Shown one piece after another: positions 15,930 to 25,222 of a DNA stretch of 64,000 nt. The DNA is from Nocardia caishijiensis NBRC 108228. GTDB lineage: Bacteria > Actinomycetota > Actinomycetes > Mycobacteriales > Mycobacteriaceae. The stretch is from assembly GCF_001612825.1 (NCBI RefSeq), contig NZ_BDBE01000025.1, forward strand, positions 310,001-374,000, in the 5' to 3' direction. Every line of letters starts with the position of its first letter. Within the stretch, counting starts at the first letter, position 1. Below the pieces are notes generated by a model. It worked only from the letters and a program-made list of their open reading frames with translations. It had not been told where the DNA came from and did no database searches. The position numbers were made by a program, and so were the translations under genes.

Positions 15930-17228
15930 ATGACTGTGCACTTTTCCGATCTGTCCCCCCGATTCGCCGCCATGCCCGCGGACCCGCCCGGTCCGGCCGA
16001 ACTGCGAGAATCCCGGCCGCACAACGCCACCCAGCTCGACGTCGCCGACGAACTCCTGACCCTGCTCGGCCGCACCACCACCGAAGCCCGCCGCAACCCG
16101 CAACTCGAGGCGCTCACGCTCGCCGTCGCGGCCGACCTGCCGGTGCTGCTGTGGGGTGAACCCGGGATCGGCAAGACCGCCGCGCTCACTCAGCTCGCCG
16201 ACTCCCTCGACCTGCCGCTCACCACGGTGATCGCGAGTGTGCACGAGCCGTCGGACTTCTCGGGTCTACCGATCCCCGGCGCCGACCCGGCCGTCGACGG
16301 AGTCCCGATGGCACCGCCGGACTGGGCGGTGCGGCTCGCGCACACCGGACGCGGTCTGCTGTTCCTGGACGAACTGTCCACCGCGCCACCGGCCGTGCAG
16401 GCGGCGTTGCTGCGCCTGGTGCTCGAACGGCGGGTCGGCGCGTTGCGACTGCCCCCGGGAGTGCGCATCGTCGCGGCCGCCAACCCGAGGTCCTCCGCCG
16501 CCGACGGATGGGAACTCAGCCCGCCGCTGGCCAACCGGTTCGTGCACCTGCGATGGACCCATGATCCGGACGTGGTCGTTCGCGGTCTCGGGGGAACCTG
16601 GCCCGAGGCGACCCTGCCGCGCCTCGACCCCGACGAGCTCCCGGCGGCCGTCGCTTTCGCTCGCAGATCGGTGTGCGCCCTGCTCACCGCGCGCCCCACC
16701 CTCGCCCATCAGCTGCCGACCACCGAAACCCGGCGTGGTGGGGCGTGGGCCTCCCCGCGCAGCTGGGAGATGACGATGCGGCTGATCGCGTTCGCCACCG
16801 CGGCCGGTGCCGACCGTGAGGTGCTCGCGCAGCTGATCCGAGGCACCGTCGGCGACGGACCCGGCTTCGAACTGCTCACCACCATGGACCGGATGGACCT
16901 GCCCGACCCCGAAACCCTGCTCGCCGACCCGTCCGCCGCCGACCTGCCCGAGCGCGGCGATCTACGGCAGGTGGTGCTGGACGGCGTCGTCGCGGCGGTC
17001 CGGCGCAACCCGGATCGGTCCAGATGGGACGCCGCCTGGGCACTGCTGGTGCGGGCCGTCCGGACGGGCGCCCCAGATCTGGTCGTCGTGCCCGCCACCA
17101 CCCTGGCCGCCCTGCGCCGTGACGACTGGGTGGTACCCGCCGCGATCGAGGAACTCGCCGGTGTGGTGTCGATCTCGCGACGCGCGGATCAGGCGGCGGC
17201 CCGCGTCGCGGCGAAGGCGGCCCGATGA
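15930..17228 (+). CDS. MoxR-type AAA+ ATPase
   Basis: The 432-residue protein carries a AAA+ core. Walker A is GEPGIGKTAA near residue 76, followed by a MoxR-typical HEPSDFSGLP loop, Walker B LLFLDELSTAPPAVQAALL near 145, sensor 1 RIVAAANP near 180, and an arginine in SPPLANRFVHL. Such ATPases remodel or chaperone partner proteins, usually with a vWA-domain partner that acts through a metal-ion-dependent adhesion site. The next gene is exactly such a partner and overlaps by four bases (ATGA), so the two are surely co-translated. Confidence 0.9.
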   Translation: MTVHFSDLSPRFAAMPADPPGPAELRESRPHNATQLDVADELLTLLGRTTTEARRNPQLEALTLAVAADLPVLLWGEPGIGKTAALTQLADSLDLPLTTVIASVHEPSDFSGLPIPGADPAVDGVPMAPPDWAVRLAHTGRGLLFLDELSTAPPAVQAALLRLVLERRVGALRLPPGVRIVAAANPRSSAADGWELSPPLANRFVHLRWTHDPDVVVRGLGGTWPEATLPRLDPDELPAAVAFARRSVCALLTARPTLAHQLPTTETRRGGAWASPRSWEMTMRLIAFATAAGADREVLAQLIRGTVGDGPGFELLTTMDRMDLPDPETLLADPSAADLPERGDLRQVVLDGVVAAVRRNPDRSRWDAAWALLVRAVRTGAPDLVVVPATTLAALRRDDWVVPAAIEELAGVVSISRRADQAAARVAAKAAR

Positions 17229-18433
17229 GCATGGACATCGACAAGCTCTACGCGGCTCGCCTGCACGCCGTGCGGGCCAGGCCCTACCTGGCGACCGCGC
17301 TGTTCGCGCTGCACCTCGTCGAATCGCGGCAGGTACCGACCATGGGTGTGGACCGGTACTGGCGGTGTTATGTCGCACCGGGTTTCGTCGACCGCACACC
17401 GGTCGAGGAACTGGCATCGGTGCTCGTCCACGAGGTCTCACACCTGCTGCGCGAACACCACGACCGCAGCCGACGTTTCGCGCGCGCACACGATCTGGAC
17501 GGACCGGCCGAGCAACTGCGCCGCAATATCGCCGCCGACGCCGAGATCAACGACGACGCCTTCGGCGACGGCCTCGTCGTGCCCGAGGGGGCGGTCACGC
17601 CCGCACGGCTCGGCCTGGCCGAGGGGAAACCGATGGAGGTGTACCTGCGCCAGTTCCGGCTCGGCCGCCGGACCGAGGACATGGCCTGGCTCGACTGCGG
17701 CAGCGGTGCCGACGGGACGGACCGCTCCTGGGACCTCGGGCCCGATGGTGCCGCCGGGCTCGACACCCAGGAACGCGACGCGGTGCGTTTCCGTGTCGCC
17801 CAGGCCATCATCGGCCGTCCCGGCGACGCGCCAGCGGGCTGGCGACGCTGGGCCGACGACGCGCTGCACCCACCGCAGCCCTGGCGTGATCTGCTCGGTG
17901 CCGCATTGCGCTCGGCGGCGACCGCGGCCGGTACGGGCGCCGACTACCGCTACGGGCGACCGGCCAGGCGCGCGGCGAGCCTGCCCGGCGTGGTGTTGCC
18001 GAGTTTGCGTCGCACACCACCCCGAGTGGGGGTGATCATCGATACCTCGGGATCGGTCAGCGATGACGAATTGGGCAGTGCCCTGCTGGAAGTCGCGGCG
18101 ATCACCCGTGCCCTCGGTGGCCGTCACGACCTGCTGACCGTGTGGTCGTGCGACGCGGCCGCCCGCATCGCCGACCCCCTGTGCCGCGCGGAGGGAATCA
18201 CGTTGATCGGCGGCGGTGGCACCGACCTGCGGGCCGGTTTCACCCGGGCGCTGCGGACCCGACCGGACGTTGTCGTCGCACTGACCGACGGACAGACACC
18301 GTGGCCGTCGGCCCGCCCGTCCTGTCGCACCGTCGTCGGCCTGTTCCGTCGCGAGCGCACTGTGTCCGAACACGACCCGTACTACGCGCCCGACCGTCCG
18401 CCCGCCTGGGCGAGAGTGGTCCAGATCGGCTGA
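17225..18433 (+). CDS. Metallopeptidase-like plus vWA-like domain protein (DUF2201-type)
   Basis: The 402-residue protein begins with a putative zinc metallopeptidase-like domain. HEVSH at residues 69-73 fits the HExxH pattern, followed by LLREHHDRSRRFARAH. The C-terminal half (from about 265) is a vWA-like domain with VGVIIDTSGSVSDDELG, a DxSGS metal-site motif, and later ALTDGQTPW. This order is known for the paired DUF2201 N-terminal and vWA-like families. With the MoxR ATPase it makes a chaperone/protease-like pair. Whether the peptidase site is active is unknown. Confidence 0.85.
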   Translation: MSMDIDKLYAARLHAVRARPYLATALFALHLVESRQVPTMGVDRYWRCYVAPGFVDRTPVEELASVLVHEVSHLLREHHDRSRRFARAHDLDGPAEQLRRNIAADAEINDDAFGDGLVVPEGAVTPARLGLAEGKPMEVYLRQFRLGRRTEDMAWLDCGSGADGTDRSWDLGPDGAAGLDTQERDAVRFRVAQAIIGRPGDAPAGWRRWADDALHPPQPWRDLLGAALRSAATAAGTGADYRYGRPARRAASLPGVVLPSLRRTPPRVGVIIDTSGSVSDDELGSALLEVAAITRALGGRHDLLTVWSCDAAARIADPLCRAEGITLIGGGGTDLRAGFTRALRTRPDVVVALTDGQTPWPSARPSCRTVVGLFRRERTVSEHDPYYAPDRPPAWARVVQIG

Positions 18434-18526
18434 GGTTGCCGAGTCGTCGCCCAGCAGCCACATGCGCTGTGGCACACATCACAGTTGCGTCGCAATTCGG
18501 TCCAGAACCTTTTCACGAGCTTGGGT

Positions 18527-18544
18527 AAGTCTTTACTATTGATC
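18527..18544 (+). repeat. Upstream copy of AAGTCTTTAC...TTGATC element
   Basis: AAGTCTTTAC-TATTGATC here matches AAGTCTTTAC-CAATAGATTGATC at 18883-18905. Each copy lies upstream of an AAGGAG site and a start codon, which suggests a shared promoter or regulator-binding element. Confidence 0.5.
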
Positions 18545-18644
18545 CGGCCCGTTTCCGAGGGCTCTTCTCACAGCTCAGTTTCTGTTGCCAGTGCATGTTC
18601 GACCGATGAACCGGACGCCTCGCCGCGCCCGGCGAAGGAGAATG

Positions 18645-18788
18645 ATGGCTACCGACAATGGTTCGGGCGTTGTGAATTCTACGCTGCCGCACGCTGTTAC
18701 GGCCGTCCATCGGGCGGTGACCGGACCGGGCATTCGTGCGCGCACCGGGTGCGCGGGGTCGGCATCCGCCGGTGGCCGGGTTGGGTAG
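18645..18788 (+). CDS. Short hypothetical ORF with strong ribosome binding site
   Basis: This is a 47-codon frame starting at ATG 18645 (or 18642) behind GAAGGAG. The predicted peptide is MATDNGSGVVNSTLPH... and ends in a Gly/Ala-rich tail. No family is recognised. The arrangement of element, AAGGAG and ATG is repeated at the following SulP gene, so it may be a leader peptide or the stub of a lost gene. Coding status is uncertain. Confidence 0.3.
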   Translation: MATDNGSGVVNSTLPHAVTAVHRAVTGPGIRARTGCAGSASAGGRVG

Positions 18789-18882
18789 TTCGGCACACTG
18801 ATAGCGAATTGCTGTGGGCCACAACACTATGGCCGCCCGATTATGGCCACTCCCACTGTTGTTGCGGCACACTGGCTTTGCC

Positions 18883-18905
18883 AAGTCTTTACCAATAGAT
18901 TGATC
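18883..18905 (+). repeat. Downstream copy of AAGTCTTTAC...TTGATC element
   Basis: The second copy of the element lies 61 bp upstream of the SulP start. TTGCCA overlaps its left edge and could be a -35 box. Confidence 0.5.
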
Positions 18906-18965
18906 GCCTGTGCCATTCCTTCCCGGTTCACCGTCGCACCGGGGTTCCCTGCGTGAAGGAGAGAC

Positions 18966-21191
18966 ATGTCCGTAGAACACGATCTCGCCCCGCCGCCGCC
19001 GGCCGAGGTCGCACCCCTGCCCGACAAGCCGTCCCCCGCACCGCGGTGGCAGAACCTGCTGCGTCACGACCTGCCCGCCTCCATCGTCGTCTTCCTCGTC
19101 GCGCTGCCGTTGTCGCTCGGCATCGCGGTCGCCTCCGGCGCACCGGTCGCCGCCGGACTCGTCGCCGCCGTGATCGGCGGTGTCGTCGCCGGATCGCTGG
19201 GCGGGTCGGTCCTGCAGGTCAGCGGCCCCGCCGCCGGACTCACTGTCGTCGTTGCCGAGTCGATTACCCAGTTCGGCTGGCGGACAACCTGTTTCATCGT
19301 CGCTGCGGCCGGTGTGCTGCAGATCCTGTTCGGGCTCAGCCGGATCGCGCGCGCGGCGCTGGCCGTGGCGCCCGTCGTGGTACACGCCATGCTCGCCGGT
19401 ATCGGCATCACCATCGCGTTGCAGCAGATCCACGTGCTGCTCGGTGGTTCCTCGCACAGCAGCGCCTGGCGCAATCTCGTCGAACTGCCCGGTCAACTGC
19501 TGTCGGTACACGGTGGCGGTGCCCTGGTCGGTGCCGTGGTGATCGCGGTGATGCTCGGCTGGAAGTACGTCCCACCGGCATTGCGCGCGGTGCCCGGCCC
19601 ACTCGTCGCGGTGGTCGTCGGCACCCTGATCTCGTTCCTGTTCACCGACGTCGACCGCATCGTCCTCGACGGCTCGATCTTCGACGCCATGCAACTGCCG
19701 CAACTGCCCTCGGGTGACTGGGCCGCCGTGGCCATGATGGTGCTCACCATCGCGCTCATCGCCAGCGTGGAGAGCCTGCTCTCCGCCGTCGCGGTCGACA
19801 AACTGCACACCGGCCCGCGCACCGATTTCGACCGGGAACTCATCGGTCAGGGTTCGGCGAACGTGCTCTCCGGTCTGGTCGGTGGACTCCCGATCACCGG
19901 CGTGATCGTGCGCAGCTCCGCCAATGTGGCCGCGGGCGCGCGCTCGCGCGCCTCGGCCATCATGCACGGCGTCTGGGTGCTGGTGTTCTCCGTCGCGCTG
20001 GTCGGCCTGGTCGAGCAGATCCCGATGGCGGCACTGGCCGGTCTGCTCATCGTCATCGGCATCCAGCTGGTGAAGATCGCCCACATCCGGTCGGCCAAGC
20101 GCACCGGTGACCTGCTGATCTACCTCGTCACGGTGCTCGGCGTCGTCTTCCTCAACCTGCTCGAGGGTGTGCTGCTCGGACTCGGCCTGGCCTTCGCGCT
20201 GCTGCTGTGGCGGGTGGTGCGGGTGCAGGTGAGCGCGGTGCCGGTGGGAGCGCGCTGGCTGGTCCGGATCGACGGATCCTGCACTTTCCTCGCGCTGCCC
20301 AAGCTGTCGTCGGAACTGGCCAAGGTGCCCGCCGGTGCCGAGGTGACGGTGGAGATGACCGTCGACTTCCTCGACCACGCCGCCTTCGAGGCCATCGAAG
20401 AGTGGCAACGTCAGCTGGAGAGTTCCGGTGGCCGCGTCGATTTCGTGGAGATCGGCAGTGCGCGGATGGCCGGTGCCGACGCGGCGCCGCCCGCCCGTGG
20501 ATTCGGGCGGCAGGTGTGGGACGAGTTCCTCGGACCGTGGCGCCACCGCACGTCCGGTGGCGACGCGCTGCGGGCCGGGGTGTCGGCCTTCCATCGCAGC
20601 CACGCCCACGTGGTCCGGCCGCACCTGGACGGGCTGCGCGACCGGCAGGATCCCGACTCGTTCTTCCTCACCTGCGCGGATTCGCGGATCGTGCCCAATG
20701 TGATCACCTCCAGCGGGCCCGGTGACCTGTTCACCGTGCGCAACGTGGGCAATCTGGTGCCGATCACCGGCGACCACTCCGTCGAGGCGGCGCTGGCGTT
20801 CGCGCTCGAGGAACTGGCCGTGCGCTCGGTGGTCGTCTGTGGGCACTCCGCCTGCGGGGCGATGAAGGCGGTCTACACCGGTGCCGACGCCGAGGGCGGT
20901 CTGAGTTCCTGGCTCGCCCACGCCGAGGCCAGCCTCGAGCGGTTCCGCTCCGGTCATCCGGTGGTCCGCGCGGCCAGGGCTGCGGGTTTCGACGAGGTCG
21001 ACCAGCTCAGCATGGTGAATGTGGCGGTGCAGGTCGAAACGCTTGGCAAGCACCCGGCGGTGCGTCGCGCGGTCACCGAACGCGGACTCGTCGTGTCGGG
21101 GCTGTTCTTCGACATCGCCGGTGCGCGGGTGCTCGAGGTGACCGCCGACGGCGTGCGCGCCATCGACGGCGACATCGGCATCGGGCTGTGA
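18966..21191 (+). CDS. SulP-type anion transporter fused to beta-carbonic anhydrase
   Basis: The 741-residue protein joins three parts. A SulP permease of about 10-12 helices (residues about 28-410) includes ASGAPVAAGLVAAVIGG and GLVGGLPITGVIVRSSANV. A small STAS-like segment (about 420-500) includes VTVEMTVDFLDHAAFEAIEEW. The C-terminal part is a beta-class carbonic anhydrase (about 530-735) with zinc ligands in CADSRIVP and GHSACGAMKA. SulP-CA fusions are thought to move bicarbonate and interconvert it with CO2 at the membrane, supplying carboxylases and buffering pH. ATG 18966 follows AAGGAGAG. Confidence 0.9.
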   Translation: MSVEHDLAPPPPAEVAPLPDKPSPAPRWQNLLRHDLPASIVVFLVALPLSLGIAVASGAPVAAGLVAAVIGGVVAGSLGGSVLQVSGPAAGLTVVVAESITQFGWRTTCFIVAAAGVLQILFGLSRIARAALAVAPVVVHAMLAGIGITIALQQIHVLLGGSSHSSAWRNLVELPGQLLSVHGGGALVGAVVIAVMLGWKYVPPALRAVPGPLVAVVVGTLISFLFTDVDRIVLDGSIFDAMQLPQLPSGDWAAVAMMVLTIALIASVESLLSAVAVDKLHTGPRTDFDRELIGQGSANVLSGLVGGLPITGVIVRSSANVAAGARSRASAIMHGVWVLVFSVALVGLVEQIPMAALAGLLIVIGIQLVKIAHIRSAKRTGDLLIYLVTVLGVVFLNLLEGVLLGLGLAFALLLWRVVRVQVSAVPVGARWLVRIDGSCTFLALPKLSSELAKVPAGAEVTVEMTVDFLDHAAFEAIEEWQRQLESSGGRVDFVEIGSARMAGADAAPPARGFGRQVWDEFLGPWRHRTSGGDALRAGVSAFHRSHAHVVRPHLDGLRDRQDPDSFFLTCADSRIVPNVITSSGPGDLFTVRNVGNLVPITGDHSVEAALAFALEELAVRSVVVCGHSACGAMKAVYTGADAEGGLSSWLAHAEASLERFRSGHPVVRAARAAGFDEVDQLSMVNVAVQVETLGKHPAVRRAVTERGLVVSGLFFDIAGARVLEVTADGVRAIDGDIGIGL

Positions 21192-21223
21192 CCGCTCGGC
21201 GGTCGGCTCGTTAGGCTGGGACG

Positions 21224-21703
21224 ATGACCAGCGAGCCGACCGCCGACCGCGCCGAATCCGACACCGTGGCCACCGCTTCCGGCTCGTCCGGACGGTGGGA
21301 CGCGGTGAAGGATCGTGCGCGCGCCTTCCGGGAAGGCATCGCCGCCCGCCCTATCCTGAACGCCGGTTACCGCGTCGCCGTCGGCGTGATCGGTGGATTG
21401 GTGTTGCTCGTCGGGATCATCACGATCCCCTACCCGGGACCGGGCTGGGCGCTCGTCTTCGCCGGGTTCGGCATCCTGGCCACCGAGTTCATGTGGGCGC
21501 ACCACACCCTCACCTGGGTGCGTGGCAAGTACCGGATCGTCATGGACTGGTACACCTCACGCGGCTGGGTGATCAAGACGCTCGGCGCGGTCGCCACCTT
21601 CGCCCTCGTCGTGGTGACGTTGTGGCTGCTCGGCACTTATTCGATGGTCGGCGGGTGGATCGGAGTCGATTGGCCATGGTTGCGCAGTCCCCTGATGTCG
21701 TGA
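21224..21703 (+). CDS. TIGR02611-like PGPGW membrane protein
   Basis: The 159-residue protein has three hydrophobic helices (about 49-68, 72-92 and 120-142). The conserved IPYPGPGWALVFAGFGILA motif of this actinobacterial family is present. The N-terminal 45 residues are soluble and charged. The function of the family is unknown. It precedes and overlaps the FhuF-like gene. Confidence 0.8.
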   Translation: MTSEPTADRAESDTVATASGSSGRWDAVKDRARAFREGIAARPILNAGYRVAVGVIGGLVLLVGIITIPYPGPGWALVFAGFGILATEFMWAHHTLTWVRGKYRIVMDWYTSRGWVIKTLGAVATFALVVVTLWLLGTYSMVGGWIGVDWPWLRSPLMS

Positions 21704-22335
21704 GCACGGCCCCCGGCCGAGCACTCACCGATCCGGCCTGGCTCTCGGCGCGGATCACCGAGATGAGCCGCTCGTGGGGCACCGAGACGCCACGCGTCGG
21801 CGCCACCCTGTGGTGGTGCATGGTCGCCTCGGCACTGGTCGAGCCCATCACCTGCGCCTACGCGAAGGGCTACCCCGCGCCCCTGGCCGTACTCGACGAA
21901 TTCGACTGCGAGATCCGCCCCGACGGCGGCGTGGAGCGGGTGCGGTTCCGGTCCTTCGCGCAGGTCACCTCCGGTGATGCCGCGTTCCCGACCCGCGCCG
22001 CGGATTGCGCGGGCGCCGCTCTGTACGAGACGCTGGCGGCCGTGATTCCCCAGGTGGCTGCGGTCTCCGGGGCGCGAGCGCCCGCCCTGTGGGCGATCGT
22101 CACCGACGCCATCGGTAACCGTGCCCTCGACGCGGGCGACCGCGCCGCCGGAGAACAACTCGCCGCCGAGATCGGTTCCCGGCTGCTCTCCCCCCGTTTC
22201 GTCACCCTCGGCACCCGCACCTTCGTCAAACGGATCTCGTGCTGCCTGGTCTACGAGGTCCCCACCTGCACCATGTGCACCAGCTGCCCCAAGCGCCCGC
22301 CCGCCGAGCGCACCGCCCTGTTGTCGAAGGCCTGA
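21676..22335 (+). CDS. FhuF-like ferric-siderophore reductase, [2Fe-2S] protein
   Basis: The 219-residue protein ends in the cysteine cluster KRISCCLVYEVPTCTMCTSC. This matches the C-terminal [2Fe-2S] binding site (CC...C..C) of FhuF-type iron reductases. Such proteins reduce ferric siderophores in the cytoplasm to release iron. It overlaps the upstream membrane-protein gene. ATG 21676 gives a 28-base overlap, and GTG 21700 gives a four-base GTGA overlap that is equally plausible. No siderophore transporter is adjacent. Confidence 0.75.
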   Translation: MVAQSPDVVSTAPGRALTDPAWLSARITEMSRSWGTETPRVGATLWWCMVASALVEPITCAYAKGYPAPLAVLDEFDCEIRPDGGVERVRFRSFAQVTSGDAAFPTRAADCAGAALYETLAAVIPQVAAVSGARAPALWAIVTDAIGNRALDAGDRAAGEQLAAEIGSRLLSPRFVTLGTRTFVKRISCCLVYEVPTCTMCTSCPKRPPAERTALLSKA

Positions 22336-22505
22336 ATCGGCCACCTCGGGACGTCGTCCGCGCCCGGCTGGGGTCGGGGGAGCGGGGAGCCCGAGTCGCG
22401 GGGAGACGAGGAAGGCTTTCCCAGTAGAGTTGGGCGCGGTGCGGGGATGGCCCGCACCACTGTGGGGTCCGTCCCGCAGAACGCGACGTCAAGGAGAGCA
22501 TTCCC

Positions 22506-24563
22506 GTGACCACCTCTGCACCGATCAGCCCAGTCGCGCTCGTCACCGTGCCGGCCGGGACTACCGCGGGCGCGGCGGTGCGGGAAGCGGGTCTGCCGAC
22601 CAAGGGGCCCGACACCATCGTGGTCGTGCGCGACGCCGAGGGCGCGCTCAAGGACCTGTCCTGGGTTCCCACCGAAGACGCCGAGGTCGAGCCGGTCGCC
22701 GCGAACACCGAGGACGGTCGCAGCGTGATCCGGCACTCGGCCGCGCACGTGCTCGCCCAGGCGGTGCAGCAGGAGTTCCCCGAGGCCAAGCTCGGCATCG
22801 GCCCGCCGATCAAGGACGGCTTCTACTACGACTTCCGCGTCGAGAAGCCGTTCACGCCCGAGGATCTGGCCAAGCTGGAATCCCGGATGAAGAAGATCGT
22901 CAAAGGCGCGCAACGCTTTTCGCGCCGCGTCGTCGACGTGGAGGACGCACGCGTCGAGCTGGCCGGTGAGCCGTTCAAGCTCGAACTCATCAGCGACAAG
23001 TCCGGCATCGACGACCCGGAGATCATGGAGGTCGGCGGCAACGAGCTGACCATCTACGACAACCTGGACCCGCGCACCGGCGAGAAGCTGTGGGGCGACC
23101 TGTGCCGTGGCCCGCACATCCCCACCACCAAGTTCATCCCCGCCTTCAAACTCACCCGCTCCTCGGCCGCGTACTGGCGTGGCGACCAGGACCGGGAGGA
23201 TCTGCAGCGCATCTACGGCACCGCCTGGGAATCGACCGAGGCGATGGACGAGTACCTGCACCTGCTGGCCGAGGCCGAACGCCGCGACCACCGCAAACTT
23301 GGCCTCGAACTCGACCTGTTCTCCTTCCCCGACGAGCTCGGCTCGGGCCTGCCGGTGTTCCACCCCAAGGGCGGCATCATCCGCAAGGAGATGGAGGAGT
23401 ACTCGCGTCAGCGCCACATCGACGCGGGCTACGAGTTCGTCAACACCCCGCACATCACCAAGGGCGCGCTGTTCGAGACCTCCGGCCACCTGGACTGGTA
23501 CCGCGACGGCATGTTCCCGGCCATGCACCTGGACGCCGAACTCAACGACGACGGCACCGTGCGCAAGCCAGGCCAGGACTACTACGTCAAGCCGATGAAC
23601 TGCCCGATGCACAACCTGATCTTCCGGGCGCGTGGTCGGTCCTACCGTGAGCTGCCGCTGCGCATGTTCGAGTTCGGGTCGGTGTACCGCTACGAGAAGT
23701 CCGGCGTGATCCACGGCCTGACCCGCGTGCGTGGCATGACCCAGGACGACGCCCACATCTACTGCACCAAAGAGCAGATGCACGGCGAACTCACCACCAC
23801 CTTGAACTTCGTGCTGTCGCTGCTCAAGGACTACGGCCTCGACGACTTCTACCTGGAGCTGTCGACCAAGGACCCGAAGAAGTTCGTCGGCTCCGACGAG
23901 CTGTGGGAAGAGGCCACCGAGACCCTGTCGAAGGTGGCGTCGGCCTCGGGCCTGGAACTGGTCCCCGATCCGGGCGGCGCCGCGTTCTACGGCCCGAAGA
24001 TCTCGGTGCAGGCCAAGGACGCCCTCGGCCGCACCTGGCAGATGTCGACCATTCAGCTCGACTTCAACCTGCCCGAGCGGTTCAACCTCGAATACACCGC
24101 CTCCGACGGCACCAAGCAGCGTCCGGTGATGATCCACCGCGCCCTGTTCGGTTCCATCGAGCGGTTCTTCGGTGTGCTCACCGAGCACTACGCGGGGGCG
24201 TTCCCCGCCTGGCTGTCGCCCGTGCAGGTGGTCGGCATTCCCGTGGCGGAAAACTTCGCCCCGCACCTCGATTCGGTGATCGAGCAGCTGACCGACGCCG
24301 GTGTGCGCGCCCAGGTGGACCGCAGCGACGACCGCATGCAGAAGAAGATCTTCAACCAGACCGCGCAGAAGGTGCCGTTCATGCTGCTGGCCGGTGCCCG
24401 CGACGTGGAATCCGACGCGGTGAGCTTCCGCTTCCGCGACGGTACCCAGGTCAACGGGGTGCCGGTCGCCGACGCGGTCGCGACCATCGTGGCCTGGGTC
24501 GGCAATCGGGAGAACGCCTCGCCGACCGCGGAGGGTTTCGAGATCGTCAAGGCGCGGGCGTGA
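22506..24563 (+). CDS. thrS: Threonyl-tRNA synthetase
   Basis: The 685-residue protein charges tRNA-Thr. It has an N-terminal TGS domain (about 1-70). The editing domain (about 75-235) has the metal-binding HSAAH at about 77-81. The class II catalytic core contains MNCPMHN and [10 protein letters not shown]. The anticodon-binding domain (about 580-685) begins [16 protein letters not shown] 22506 follows AAGGAGAG. It begins the block of genes that keeps mycobacterial order. Confidence 0.97.
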   Translation: MTTSAPISPVALVTVPAGTTAGAAVREAGLPTKGPDTIVVVRDAEGALKDLSWVPTEDAEVEPVAANTEDGRSVIRHSAAHVLAQAVQQEFPEAKLGIGPPIKDGFYYDFRVEKPFTPEDLAKLESRMKKIVKGAQRFSRRVVDVEDARVELAGEPFKLELISDKSGIDDPEIMEVGGNELTIYDNLDPRTGEKLWGDLCRGPHIPTTKFIPAFKLTRSSAAYWRGDQDREDLQRIYGTAWESTEAMDEYLHLLAEAERRDHRKLGLELDLFSFPDELGSGLPVFHPKGGIIRKEMEEYSRQRHIDAGYEFVNTPHITKGALFETSGHLDWYRDGMFPAMHLDAELNDDGTVRKPGQDYYVKPMNCPMHNLIFRARGRSYRELPLRMFEFGSVYRYEKSGVIHGLTRVRGMTQDDAHIYCTKEQMHGELTTTLNFVLSLLKDYGLDDFYLELSTKDPKKFVGSDELWEEATETLSKVASASGLELVPDPGGAAFYGPKISVQAKDALGRTWQMSTIQLDFNLPERFNLEYTASDGTKQRPVMIHRALFGSIERFFGVLTEHYAGAFPAWLSPVQVVGIPVAENFAPHLDSVIEQLTDAGVRAQVDRSDDRMQKKIFNQTAQKVPFMLLAGARDVESDAVSFRFRDGTQVNGVPVADAVATIVAWVGNRENASPTAEGFEIVKARA

Positions 24564-24588
24564 GTGGTCGGCGCTCGGAGGAGGCAGC

Positions 24589-25143
24589 ATGAGCGAGCAG
24601 GTCGAGGCGTCGGCGGGTTCCATCGTCGACGCGGGGGCGGGCAGGCCCGACCGGTTGCAGCGGATCTGGACGCCCTACCGGATGTCCTACATCACCGGTG
24701 AGGTGAAGCCCAAGGACGCCACCGGGCACCCGTTCACCGACATTCCCAAGATGCCCGACGAGGACGGTCTCATCATCGCCCGCGGCGAGCACGTGTACGC
24801 CGTACTCAACTTGTACCCGTACAACCCGGGACACATGATGGTGGTGCCGTACCGCCGGGTAGCCGACCTGGAGGACCTCACGCCCGCCGAGAGCGCGGAA
24901 CTGATGGCGTTCACCCAGCAGGCCATCCGCGTGATGAAACGGGTCTCACGGCCCGCCGGATTCAACGTGGGACTCAACCTGGGCGGGGTGGCCGGTGGTT
25001 CGCTCGCCGACCACCTGCACCAGCACATCGTTCCGCGCTGGGGCGGGGACGCGAACTTCATCACCGTGGTCGGCGGGGTGAAGGTGATGCCTCAGTTGTT
25101 GCGCGAGACGCGGCAGCTGCTGGCGGAGGCGTGGGAGGCGTAG
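24589..25143 (+). CDS. HIT family protein, Ap4A phosphorylase-like
   Basis: The 184-residue protein has the histidine-triad motif HLHQHIVPRW near residue 143. Upstream are NLYPYNPGHMMVVPYRR and a glycine-rich NVGLNLGGVAGGSLADH loop. Its size and place between thrS and pgsA match the mycobacterial diadenosine tetraphosphate phosphorylase. It probably degrades Ap4A, a by-product of aminoacyl-tRNA synthetases such as its upstream neighbour. ATG 24589 follows GGAGGCAG. Confidence 0.85.
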   Translation: MSEQVEASAGSIVDAGAGRPDRLQRIWTPYRMSYITGEVKPKDATGHPFTDIPKMPDEDGLIIARGEHVYAVLNLYPYNPGHMMVVPYRRVADLEDLTPAESAELMAFTQQAIRVMKRVSRPAGFNVGLNLGGVAGGSLADHLHQHIVPRWGGDANFITVVGGVKVMPQLLRETRQLLAEAWEA

Positions 25144-25222
25144 ATGTGGGATCAGCGCGAAGCCGCGCACAGCGCATCCGATCGGGTGCGGGTGCCCCGC
25201 ACGGCGCAGGAGGAATAACACC

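Larger units (their letters stand above)
18434..18965. other. Long upstream region of the SulP gene with a repeated element
   Basis: This 532-base stretch is clearly less GC-rich than its surroundings. It contains two copies of AAGTCTTTAC followed at short distance by TTGATC, at 18527-18544 and 18883-18905. The second copy lies about 60 bp before the SulP start. Between them is a short reading frame with a strong ribosome binding site. Direct ATGGCC repeats occur near 18830-18846. It looks like a duplicated promoter or operator arrangement. Confidence 0.55.

Noticed and set aside
18513-21053. 846-codon minus-strand open frame opposite the SulP-carbonic anhydrase gene
   Set aside because: Shadow frame with His/Gln/Arg-rich composition and no recognisable fold.
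22336-22505. T-box or riboswitch in front of thrS
   Set aside because: The 170-base leader shows no T-box core sequence or conserved riboswitch fold that I can recognise.
22251-24623. 790-codon minus-strand open frame opposite thrS
   Set aside because: Shadow of thrS produced by third-position GC bias; no ribosome binding site or domain.
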